A DNA stretch of 64,000 bases from Acidimicrobiales bacterium (lineage in GTDB: Bacteria; Actinomycetota; Acidimicrobiia; Acidimicrobiales; SZUA-35), in NCBI GenBank assembly GCA_041394265.1, contig JAWKIO010000005.1, forward strand, positions 1,488,001-1,552,000. The letters are read 5' to 3'. Every line of letters starts with the position of its first letter. The first letter of the stretch is position 1. The notes under the pieces were generated by a model, which saw only the letters and a program-made list of their open reading frames with translations, had not been told where the DNA came from and searched no databases. A program made the translations under genes and the position numbers. Shown here piece by piece: positions 56,426 to 64,000 of this stretch.

Positions 56426-57271
56426 ATGGACACCAGCCTCGACGGTGTCATCGTCGGTGTCACGGCCGAGCGACGAGCCGATCAGCAGGCGCGCTATCTC
56501 GAGTCGCTCGGGGCTGAGGTCATCTGCGCTCCGGTGCTGCAGACCATCGATGCCCGGACCAACCCGCGCCTGATCGCTGCCACCTACGACCTCATCGACC
56601 ATCCCGCCGACGTGCTGGTCGTCCAGACCGGTCAGGGATTCCAATGGTGGCTCGACGCTGCAGACAACGACGACAAGCTCGATGGCCTGCTCGGCAGTCT
56701 GCGAACCACCGACGTTTGGTGCCGCGGGGCAAGAGCATCGAGTGCCGCCCGAGCCGTGGGTCTCGCCCCTACGTGGGAAGCAGCAACCGAGACCGTCGGT
56801 GACGTCGCCGAACACCTCACACAGGTCGAGCTACGAGGCCACCGAGTCGCCATTCAGCTCGACGGCAACGACGATCAGTGTCTCGTCGACGTCGCGAGGG
56901 CACAGGGGGCCCACGTGGTCGAGCTGGACGTCTACCGGTACGCGATGCCGGTCGACTTGGAACCGTGTCACGATCTGATCGATCGGATCATCACGGGACA
57001 CGTCGATGCGGTCACCTTCACCACCTCTGCTGCGATCCGTCACCTTCGGGGCATCGCGGCATCGGCGGGCCGGCTACGGCTGCTCGACCGAGCGTTCGAC
57101 GGCGCCTGCGTTGCGGTGGTCGTCGGCCCCGTTTGTGCGTCCGCTGCGAGCGATGTCGGATGGACCGGGGTCGTACGACCGCCGACACCGCGCATCGACG
57201 CCATGCTCGACGCGCTGACCGCTGCGCTGTGCTGGGACGACGACGAGTCCGGCGCGTTACCGTCTACCTGA
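56426..57271 (+). CDS. HemD-like (uroporphyrinogen-III synthase family) protein
   Basis: 281 residues with two alternating alpha/beta lobes: VIVGVTAERRADQQARYLESLGAEV, in part GVTAERRADQQ, and VDAVTFTTSAAIRHL (typical HemD D(A/G)VxFTSxxxV). No other tetrapyrrole gene is nearby, and a DNA-binding domain as in HemD-fused regulators is absent, so function is open. Start uncertain: ATG 56426 preferred, ATG 56411 or 56360 possible. Confidence 0.7.
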   Translation: MDTSLDGVIVGVTAERRADQQARYLESLGAEVICAPVLQTIDARTNPRLIAATYDLIDHPADVLVVQTGQGFQWWLDAADNDDKLDGLLGSLRTTDVWCRGARASSAARAVGLAPTWEAATETVGDVAEHLTQVELRGHRVAIQLDGNDDQCLVDVARAQGAHVVELDVYRYAMPVDLEPCHDLIDRIITGHVDAVTFTTSAAIRHLRGIAASAGRLRLLDRAFDGACVAVVVGPVCASAASDVGWTGVVRPPTPRIDAMLDALTAALCWDDDESGALPST

Positions 57272-57305
57272 CACCGACGGCGAACGGATCACGCCTCGAT
57301 CGGCA

Positions 57306-58358
57306 TCACTCGAGGGCAGGGTCGACGCAGCCGCCCGCGCCGCCGGTGCCGCTGGTCGGGATGAAGATCCGCGGCTCGGCCACGAAGCCCGTGCCTTCTG
57401 CGTCGGACAGCAACCAGGCCTCGATGCCGTCGGCCAGCGCCAGCGACGCCACCTCGACGTACTCGTCGGTGGCGAAGAGTTCGGCCTCTGCTGGGTTCGC
57501 GAGATAGCCCAGCTCGACCAGCACACCTGGCATCTCCGGTCGGCGGACCATCCCGTAGGTGTCCTCGCCTTCGTTGTTCAGCACCTCCAGCACGCCGGCA
57601 TCTGGTGCGGTCTGCCAGGCAACATCGAACGGCTCGAGCGCGTCGACCACGGCCTCGTAGATGGTGCCGCCCAGGCGACGGGACTCCTCGACGTCCTTCT
57701 GGACGAATACCTCGGTGCCAGGGGTCGGCGATGGCACACCCTCGGGCGCATTGTGGTGAATCGACACGATCGCAGCGGCCTCGAGCCGGTTGGCGATCTC
57801 GGCTCGGACCGCCAATGGCACGCGGTAGTTGGCGGTCCGGGTCAGAACCACCGAGATCTGTCGTTGCCCCAGCAGGTTCGCCGTCCGCTTGGCCACGGCG
57901 AGGTTGAGATCTCGTTCGACCAAGCCGTTCGGGCCCTGCGCACCGGTTTCGACATCGCCGCCATGGCCTGGGTCTAGCACGATCTGGATGTCGTTGAGCG
58001 GCGTACCCCAGGAAACGATCCCATCGTTGCCACAGGGCGTCATGATGGCGTAGCCGGCGTCGGAGAATCCGGCGACCGGCACCACGACACCGGTCGGCGT
58101 GATCAGGGCCCGAGCGTCGCCGGGCGTGACGATGGCGGGCCGTTCCGGCTCGGGTTCCTCGTCCACCGTGGCGACGGTCGTCGATGACGCCGCCTGATCG
58201 TCTGCGATCTCGTCGCCGATCGTGGTGCCGACGCCGTTGTTGTCGACCGCCGGCTCGTCGGTGGCCGAGACAGCGGTACATCCGGCGGTGAGCAGACCCG
58301 ACACCATGAGCGCGGCAAGGGTCGGATGGCGGCGGGACGAGGGCACACCCCCAGTCAA
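57306..58358 (-). CDS. Lipoprotein N-acetylmuramoyl-L-alanine amidase
   Basis: 350 residues. A lipoprotein signal (MVSGLLTAGC, lipobox LTAGC), a disordered linker, then Amidase_3: IVLDPGHGGDVETGA (zinc His), LVERDLNLAVAK (zinc Glu), VSIHHNAPEG (zinc His) and a C-terminal catalytic Glu in VLVELGYLANPAE. It cleaves stem peptides from peptidoglycan, at the outer face of the membrane. Start uncertain: TTG 58358 or GTG 58346. 84 bp after sucD, with a terminator between. Confidence 0.85.
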   Translation of the reverse strand: MTGGVPSSRRHPTLAALMVSGLLTAGCTAVSATDEPAVDNNGVGTTIGDEIADDQAASSTTVATVDEEPEPERPAIVTPGDARALITPTGVVVPVAGFSDAGYAIMTPCGNDGIVSWGTPLNDIQIVLDPGHGGDVETGAQGPNGLVERDLNLAVAKRTANLLGQRQISVVLTRTANYRVPLAVRAEIANRLEAAAIVSIHHNAPEGVPSPTPGTEVFVQKDVEESRRLGGTIYEAVVDALEPFDVAWQTAPDAGVLEVLNNEGEDTYGMVRRPEMPGVLVELGYLANPAEAELFATDEYVEVASLALADGIEAWLLSDAEGTGFVAEPRIFIPTSGTGGAGGCVDPALE

Positions 58359-58371
58359 ACCGACAAAACGA

Positions 58372-58421
58372 CGAATCCCTGCGAGACCTGCGTCGAAGCG
58401 ACGAGGCAGCGCAGGGATTCG
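58372..58421 (-). terminator. Intrinsic terminator of sucCD
   Basis: Perfect 12-bp outer arms CGAATCCCTGCG/CGCAGGGATTCG with a second small stem inside, followed on the minus strand by TCGTTTTGTC. It ends the sucCD transcript 21 bp after the sucD stop. Confidence 0.85.
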
Positions 58422-58442
58422 GGGTGTTGCGAAGGTGCTGAT

Positions 58443-59327
58443 CTACAGACCGGCGACGATCTCGACCATCAGCTGACCGGCCTCGGTGGGGTTGTTGCCC
58501 ACCTTCACGCCGGCGGCCGTGAGGGCCTCCATCTTGGCGGCCGCGGTGCCCTTGCCACCGGAGACGATGGCACCGGCGTGGCCCATCTTCTTGCCCGGGG
58601 GCGCCGTGACACCGGCGACGTAGGCCGACACCGGCTTGGTCATGTTGTTGGCGATGAACTCGGCGGCCTCTTCTTCAGCCGAACCACCGATCTCACCGAT
58701 CATCATGACGGCCTTGGTGTCGGGATCGGCCTCGAACGCCGCGAGGCAGTCGATGAAGCTGGTGCCGGGGACCGGGTCGCCACCAATGCCGACACAGGTG
58801 GTGACACCGATGTCTTGCTGCTGGAGCTCATAGAGCGCCTGGTACGTGAGCGTGCCGGAGCGGCTCACGATGCCGACAGGACCGCCGGCCTTGGCGATGT
58901 GGCCGGCGGTGATGCCGACGTTTGCCTTTCCGGGCGAGATGAGACCGGGGCAGTTCGGGCCCAGGAGTCGGGTGTTCGGGAAGTCCCGCTTCAAGACGTT
59001 GAAGAACTGCGCCTCGTCGTGGGCGGGAACGCCTTCGGTGATGCACACGATCAGTTCGAGACCGGCTTCGGCGGCCTCGAGCACGGCGGCCTTCACACCC
59101 GGGGCGGGCACGAAGATGCACGATGCCGTGGCGCCGGTGGCGTCGACCGCATCGGCGACCGAAGCGAAGATCGGGATGCCGTCGACATCGGTGCCGGCCT
59201 TCTTGGGGTGCGTGCCGCCGACGACCTGGGTGCCGTAGTCGCGGTTCAGCTTGCCGTAGTAGCTACCGGTCGAACCGGTGAGGCCCTGGTAGATGACCTT
59301 GGTGCTCTCATCGAGGAAAATGCTCAT
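58443..59327 (-). CDS. sucD: Succinyl-CoA ligase alpha subunit
   Basis: 294 residues. CoA-binding GLTGSTGSYYGKLN, LLGPNCPGLISPG, GIVSRSGTLTYQAL, and the phospho-His loop MGHAGAIVSGG. With SucC it makes succinate and ATP or GTP. Confidence 0.97.
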   Translation of the reverse strand: MSIFLDESTKVIYQGLTGSTGSYYGKLNRDYGTQVVGGTHPKKAGTDVDGIPIFASVADAVDATGATASCIFVPAPGVKAAVLEAAEAGLELIVCITEGVPAHDEAQFFNVLKRDFPNTRLLGPNCPGLISPGKANVGITAGHIAKAGGPVGIVSRSGTLTYQALYELQQQDIGVTTCVGIGGDPVPGTSFIDCLAAFEADPDTKAVMMIGEIGGSAEEEAAEFIANNMTKPVSAYVAGVTAPPGKKMGHAGAIVSGGKGTAAAKMEALTAAGVKVGNNPTEAGQLMVEIVAGL

Positions 59328-59336
59328 CGTGGTGCC

Positions 59337-60479
59337 TCAGCCTTTCGCCAGCTCGACGGCCTTGGTGGCAGCAGCGAGCATGGTGGGTTCCATCATCAAC
59401 TTGTCGGTCAACGCCGGTTCGAGAATGGCGCGACCTTCGTCGGCGTTCGTGCCATCGAGACGCACCACGATGGGTGCGTCGATGGTGACCCGCTTCAACG
59501 CTTCGATGATGCCGTTGGCAACCTCTTCACCGCGGGTGATGCCACCGAAGATGTTGATGAAGATCGACTTCACCTTCGGATCGTTGTTGATGACCTCGAG
59601 TGCCCCGGCCATGACGTCGGCGTTGGCGCCGCCACCAATGTCGAGGAAGTTGGCCGGTGCGCCACCGACCTGATTGATCACGTCGACGGTGCTCATGGCG
59701 AGACCCGCACCGTTGGCGATGACGCCGACGCTGCCGTCGAGGCCCACGTACTGCAGGCCCTTCTCGTGAGCCGCTTCCTCGCGCTCGTCGCGGGGCTGCG
59801 TGGCGTCGTACTCGGAGTACTCCGGGTGCTCGTAGACGGCGTTGGCGTCGAGGCTGACCTTGGCGTCGAGTGCGTGGACCTCGCCGGTGGGCTTGAGGAT
59901 GAGCGGATTGATCTCGACGAGATCGGCGTCGCCCTCGACGTAGGCGGTGTAGAGCTTCATGAGGATGTCGACCGCGCCGTCGGTGGCGGCAGGGTTGAGC
60001 GCCGCCGCCTCGACCCAGGCGCGGCACTCGGCCTCGGAGAGCCCCTCGGCCGGGTCGACCCAGATCTTGGCGATGGCGTCGGGGTTCTCCTCGGCGACGG
60101 CTTCGATCTCGACACCACCCTGAGCCGACAGCATGCCCAGGTACTTCTTCGCCGAGCGATCGAGCGTGAAGCTGGCGTAGTACTCCTCGGCGATGTCGGA
60201 GGCCTTCTCGATCCAGATCGTCTTGACGATGTGGCCCTTGATGTCGAGACCGAGGATGTTCGTGGCGTGCTCGCGGCATTCCGCCGCGTCGTTGGCGAGC
60301 TTCACGCCACCGGCCTTGCCCCGGCCACCAACGTGGACCTGGGCCTTCACGACGACGGGATAGCCGACCCGGTCGGCGATGGCCACGGCTTCGTCGACGT
60401 TGTCGGTTGCCGCGCCGTCGGACACCGGGATGCCGTAGGTCGCGAAGAATTGCTTGCCTTGATATTCGAGAAGATCCAC
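59337..60479 (-). CDS. sucC: Succinyl-CoA ligase beta subunit
   Basis: 380 residues. MDLLEYQGKQFFATYGIP start (GTG 60479), ATP-grasp domain (VVKAQVHVGGRGKAGGVKLA in part), and the GLDGSVGVIANGAGLAMSTVD and GIDPAxGG-type C-terminal block (NIFGGITRGEEVA). 9 bp before sucD. A possible -10 box TAGTAT lies about 48 bp upstream. Confidence 0.96.
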   Translation of the reverse strand: MDLLEYQGKQFFATYGIPVSDGAATDNVDEAVAIADRVGYPVVVKAQVHVGGRGKAGGVKLANDAAECREHATNILGLDIKGHIVKTIWIEKASDIAEEYYASFTLDRSAKKYLGMLSAQGGVEIEAVAEENPDAIAKIWVDPAEGLSEAECRAWVEAAALNPAATDGAVDILMKLYTAYVEGDADLVEINPLILKPTGEVHALDAKVSLDANAVYEHPEYSEYDATQPRDEREEAAHEKGLQYVGLDGSVGVIANGAGLAMSTVDVINQVGGAPANFLDIGGGANADVMAGALEVINNDPKVKSIFINIFGGITRGEEVANGIIEALKRVTIDAPIVVRLDGTNADEGRAILEPALTDKLMMEPTMLAAATKAVELAKG

Positions 60480-60581
60480 GTGTGGGGCCTCCGCCTCGTG
60501 GTTGGGGGTTTGTACCGGCGATACTAGGGCGGTGAACCAGCCCAATCCCAAGTTCGTTCGAATCATTGATGCAGGTGGCTC

Positions 60582-61070
60582 GTGCCGATAGCGCAACGTG
60601 GTGAACGAGGCGGTCGCCAGCTCCTGATGCTGGCCGCAGCAACGGTTCTGGGGCTGGTCGCGATGGTCTGGCTGTTCACCCAAGTGGGTGGAACCGGAAG
60701 CAACGCCAACGTGCAGGTGAGCATCGGCGACGACGTCTTCCTCGCCGGCAACGTCGATCGCCTGGCCGATGACATCGCCAAGCTCGAGACCCCGCTGCTC
60801 CTCGGCGACGTCTCCGGCGGCGACCGAGACATCTTCCTCCAGCACATCGGCGACGACGATCGAGCGGGCTGGTATGCGTTTGCGGTTCGCCCGCTGGCCG
60901 CCACCCGCGACTGTTTCGTCGAGTGGCAGCCCGACGACGAGACCTTCGTCGACAACTGTGACGGCACGGTCTACCCGAGCACGGGTGAGGGTCTTCCGCC
61001 CTACCCGATCGACATCGACGAGGACGGGTTCCTCACGATCGATCTGCGCTCGGCCGACGCGGAGAACTGA
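60582..61070 (+). CDS. Single-pass membrane protein with small outer domain
   Basis: 162 residues, not recognised. One membrane helix (LLMLAAATVLGLVAMVWLF) then an outer domain ending in DCFVEWQPDDETFVDNCDGTVYPS, a pattern like the second half of a Rieske fold but without the Cys-x-His cluster motif; the two Cys could form a disulfide. GTG start. It lies 3 bp before the next gene and is divergent from sucC. Confidence 0.65.
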   Translation: MPIAQRGERGGRQLLMLAAATVLGLVAMVWLFTQVGGTGSNANVQVSIGDDVFLAGNVDRLADDIAKLETPLLLGDVSGGDRDIFLQHIGDDDRAGWYAFAVRPLAATRDCFVEWQPDDETFVDNCDGTVYPSTGEGLPPYPIDIDEDGFLTIDLRSADAEN

Positions 61071-61073
61071 CCC

Positions 61074-61934
61074 GTGCCCACGTCACCGCTGCTCCTCGCC
61101 CAACTCAGCGACACCCACGTCGTGGCGCGTGACCAAACCCACGTGGCCGGCACCGACGCCGATCATCCGCTCGACCCGAACCGCCGGCTCCGGCTTGCCG
61201 TCGAGTCCGTCCTCGCCGAGACCGTGCCGGTGAGTGCGGTGGTGATGACCGGCGACCTCGCCAACGAAGGACGACCCGAGCAGTACGAGGCGATCGCCGA
61301 ACTGATCGCGCCCCTCGATGTGCCGGTCCTTGCCATTCCGGGCAATCACGACGACCGAGCCTCGATCCGCACGCTTGTTCCCGGTCTGCCGTGGGTCGAC
61401 GCCGAGCATGCCAGTTGGTCGATGGTCCACGAGGGCGTGACCATCATCGGCCTCGACACCACACACCTCGGGTTCCACGGGGCGGAGTTTGACGACGAGC
61501 GAGCCGTCTGGCTCGACACTGCGCTGGCGGACGCCGACCTGGCCGGGGGTCCCACCCTGCTCGCCATGCATCATCCGCCGTTCCGGTCCGGCATCTCGTG
61601 GATGGACCGCTCGGGTTTCATCGGACTCGAGCGTTTCGCCGAGGTCGTCAGCGCCCACTCGGTCGATCGCATCCTCTGCGGTCATATGCACCGCCCGATG
61701 AACGCACTGGTCGGGGGCACGATCGCCCAGGTCGGACTGTCGACCGTGCAGCATGTCGCCCTCGAGTTCGACGTTGGCGATGTCACGCCGCTGAAGATGA
61801 TCGACGGCCCGCCGGGCTACCTCGTCCATCGATTCGACGACGGCACCTGGGTGAGCCACACCCGGTACATCGACCTCGACGCTAGGCCATTCGTCCCAGC
61901 CTGGGCCGACGAGCACCTCGAACGGAATCGGTAG
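61074..61934 (+). CDS. Calcineurin-like metallophosphoesterase (CpdA/cyclic nucleotide PDE type)
   Basis: 286 residues, all metal motifs in place: LSDTHV, MTGDLAN, IPGNHDD, MHHPP and CGHMHRP. Layout and length match class III cyclic nucleotide phosphodiesterases such as CpdA and Rv0805. GTG start 61074. Coupled to the gene before it. Confidence 0.88.
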   Translation: MPTSPLLLAQLSDTHVVARDQTHVAGTDADHPLDPNRRLRLAVESVLAETVPVSAVVMTGDLANEGRPEQYEAIAELIAPLDVPVLAIPGNHDDRASIRTLVPGLPWVDAEHASWSMVHEGVTIIGLDTTHLGFHGAEFDDERAVWLDTALADADLAGGPTLLAMHHPPFRSGISWMDRSGFIGLERFAEVVSAHSVDRILCGHMHRPMNALVGGTIAQVGLSTVQHVALEFDVGDVTPLKMIDGPPGYLVHRFDDGTWVSHTRYIDLDARPFVPAWADEHLERNR

Positions 61935-61944
61935 ATTCGACGGG

Positions 61945-64000
61945 GTGCAGCGTCATCTCCTGGCCATCCTGGCCGTCCTGACGGCCGCGATCGGGCTCAC
62001 GATTGCACCGCCGCCGGCAGGAGCGGCAACGACCGGCGACCCCGGTTGGTACTCGACGCCCGACGTCATCTGGGATGTCACCAACCCGGCCACCACCTCG
62101 CAACACACCAACGATCTCCGAACGATCGTGCGCGACATGGAGGAGTTCGAGGGCCGCATGTACGTGGCCGGCAAGTTCCTCGACGTGGTCGCTCCCGACG
62201 GCACCACCCACGCCCAGCCGTACCTCGCAGCGTTCGACCTCGACACCGGGGTGTGGGACTCCACGTTCCGTCCGGTGCTCGACGGCATCGTCTACTCGAT
62301 CGAGATCACACCCGACGGCCGCCTGTATGTCGGCGGCGAGTTCGCTGGCGGCTCGGCGCTCTACGACGCCCGCACCGGTGCACGCAACACCACCTACCAG
62401 CCCGGGATCACGCTCAGCTGGGGCCCGCCCGCCGTCTTCGACGTTGAAGTCGTCGGCAGCTCGGTCTATCTCGGCGGTCGGTTCTCGAGCGCCCAGGGCA
62501 CGACGTTGTCGAACCTCGCCCGAGTCGATGCAACCACCGGGGTACTCGACACGGGATGGACGCCGATGGCGAACCCCGATGTCTCGGTATCGGCCGAGGC
62601 CGGCCAGCTCGTGCACGCCCTCGCCATCGACTCCACCCGCCAGCGGGTCTACGTGGCCGGCAAGTTCGGCGGCATCAATGGCAACACCGACGCTGCCTAC
62701 TTCGCGATCCTCACCACGACCGACGGTTCCTTCGTTCCCGGGCTACCGCAGGGACTCCCGCTCGGCATCCCCGACCATCGGGAGGTGGCGTCGATGACGA
62801 TGGAAGACGTCCAATTCGAGGGCGACCGTGTGTACCTCGGTGGTAGCGCCCACCAGACGATGCTGCTCGACGCAGCCGACCTTTCGGTCGACGCGACCTT
62901 CCACACCAACCAGGGCGTCGGCGACATCGCCGCCGGGGGCGACACCCAGGTCATCACCATCGGCAAGCACACGATCTGGTCGGGCTGTCATTGCTGGGGC
63001 TCGGTCGGCCCGTACGAGATCGGCAGCTACGCCGCCGGGCGCATGACCTACGCCGAATACCTGCAGTGGACCTACGACTTCGGGACCAAGAATCCGTTCG
63101 GCCAGCAACGGGTGCGTGGCGGCTTCGGGATCGACAAGACCACCGAGGAGCTCATCCCGCTCACCATCGACGTCACCGGCCAGGCCGGCGCCTACGCCAT
63201 CGTGGAGGACTCGCTCGGCCGGGTCTGGTTCGGCGGCCAGTTCTCGAACGTCGCCTCGACCGGCCGAGCCGTGAGCGGCATGATCCGGCTGTCACCCACG
63301 GTGCCGCCGGTCGTGCCCGCTGACGACGCCCGACCGGCCGATGACCAGATCGTGCGGCTCTACCGAGCCGTGTTCGGCCGCTCGCCCGATGCCGCCGGGT
63401 TCCTGTACTGGACGGCGGTCTACCGAGGCGGTCGCCCACTGGCCCGGATTGCCGACGACTTCATGACCTCGGCCGAGTGGCAACAGCGCTTCGGCAACCA
63501 GCTCGACGACGCCGCCTTGGTCGATCAGCTGTACCGCAACGTCCTCGGACGGCCCGGTGAACCGGAAGGTGTTGCCTACTGGATCGGGCAGTTGGCGGGC
63601 GGCGTCACACGCAACGCCACGCTGCTGGCCTTCGTCGACTCGCCCGAGAACATCGCCATCACCGGCACGAGCGCACCGATCGCCGCCGACGAAGCGAGGG
63701 TGCTGCGCCTGTATCGAGCCGCGTTCGGGCGGGCCCCCGACGACGAGGGCTACGAGTATTGGGTCGGGCTGCATCGCGGCGGTGCGTCGCTCGAGGCGCT
63801 GGCCACCGAATTCGTGGCCTCGGCGGAGTGGGCGACCCGGTTCGGCAGCAACCCCACGCCGGAGCAACTCGTCGATGCGCTGTATCGCAACATCCTCGAC
63901 CGGCCCGGCGACACCGCCGGCGTGACCTACTGGGTTGCCGAGCTGCAACGGCGCAACGTGGTGTCGGTATTGGTGGCGTTCGCCAACTCGCCCGAGAACC
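61945..64000 (+). CDS. Secreted beta-propeller protein with DUF4214 repeats, cut by the window edge
   Basis: 685 codons to the right edge, still open. Signal peptide (residues 1-32, ending PPAGAAT), a propeller-like region with repeated YVAGKF and YLGGRF strands (residues 40-450), then at least four DUF4214 half-repeats with the motif LYRAxFGRxPDxxGxxYW. DUF4214 is found in surface and S-layer-linked proteins and may bind glycans or calcium. GTG start 61945, 10 bp after the phosphodiesterase gene. Confidence 0.85.
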   Translation, partial: MQRHLLAILAVLTAAIGLTIAPPPAGAATTGDPGWYSTPDVIWDVTNPATTSQHTNDLRTIVRDMEEFEGRMYVAGKFLDVVAPDGTTHAQPYLAAFDLDTGVWDSTFRPVLDGIVYSIEITPDGRLYVGGEFAGGSALYDARTGARNTTYQPGITLSWGPPAVFDVEVVGSSVYLGGRFSSAQGTTLSNLARVDATTGVLDTGWTPMANPDVSVSAEAGQLVHALAIDSTRQRVYVAGKFGGINGNTDAAYFAILTTTDGSFVPGLPQGLPLGIPDHREVASMTMEDVQFEGDRVYLGGSAHQTMLLDAADLSVDATFHTNQGVGDIAAGGDTQVITIGKHTIWSGCHCWGSVGPYEIGSYAAGRMTYAEYLQWTYDFGTKNPFGQQRVRGGFGIDKTTEELIPLTIDVTGQAGAYAIVEDSLGRVWFGGQFSNVASTGRAVSGMIRLSPTVPPVVPADDARPADDQIVRLYRAVFGRSPDAAGFLYWTAVYRGGRPLARIADDFMTSAEWQQRFGNQLDDAALVDQLYRNVLGRPGEPEGVAYWIGQLAGGVTRNATLLAFVDSPENIAITGTSAPIAADEARVLRLYRAAFGRAPDDEGYEYWVGLHRGGASLEALATEFVASAEWATRFGSNPTPEQLVDALYRNILDRPGDTAGVTYWVAELQRRNVVSVLVAFANSPEN

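Noticed and set aside
58326..60527. 733-codon plus-strand frame opposite sucC and sucD
   Set aside because: Spans two well-supported genes and their gap; low-complexity Asp/Gly/Val composition typical of a shadow frame.

Overview
The window is chromosomal DNA of a high-GC Gram-positive bacterium, most likely an actinobacterium near class Acidimicrobiia. Reasons: two WhiB-family genes, many GTG and TTG starts, an ECF sigma/anti-sigma pair, a paired dynamin-like GTPase locus, an SdhCAB-type succinate dehydrogenase, a Mg-chelatase-like AAA/VWA pair, and DUF4214 and beta-propeller surface proteins. I saw no rRNA, tRNA, insertion sequence, prophage or CRISPR array. Both edges cut genes: a histidine kinase on the left and a secreted DUF4214 protein on the right.

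Layout. 1-7.5 kb (minus strand) is a phosphate module: PhoR-like kinase, two PhoU proteins, an M48 membrane peptidase, a polyphosphate kinase fused to a Nudix hydrolase, and a ROK glucokinase. PHO-box-like 11-bp repeats lie upstream of the phoU genes and of ppk. 7.5-10.3 kb is a regulatory block: two WhiB proteins, an ECF sigma factor with a membrane anti-sigma factor, and TatA. ECF-type promoters of the same form precede the sigma gene and the first whiB. 10.6-28.9 kb looks like a cell-envelope locus: a VWA protein, a large secreted Ig/PKD-like protein, a four-gene unit (Hsp70-like, MoxR, DUF58, transglutaminase-like), a HAD protein, a GH1-like protein, a second AAA protein (probable partner of the VWA protein) and a GH2-like protein. 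Three enzyme-like proteins here lack key catalytic residues. The 530-bp convergent gap at 16.3-16.8 kb carries three copies of a quasi-palindromic repeat cassette, the most unusual non-coding feature found.

29-39 kb (plus strand) holds sdhCAB with a strong terminator-like hairpin, a DUF368 polyprenyl-phosphate transporter, two dynamin-like GTPases, an SCP2-like protein and a Fpg/Nei glycosylase. 39-45 kb (minus strand) is a chemotaxis cluster in the order cheA-cheW-mcp-cheY-cheR-cheX, without CheB or flagellar genes. 45-64 kb is mostly housekeeping: malate dehydrogenase, a TetR regulator, a heterodimeric ABC exporter, a second Hsp70-like membrane protein with an external SH3-like domain, metF, purH, a HemD-like protein, a lipoprotein amidase, sucCD, a CpdA-like phosphodiesterase and the DUF4214 protein. 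Together sdhCAB, sucCD and mdh supply four consecutive TCA-cycle steps.

All functions are inferred by reading motifs; no database search was run.
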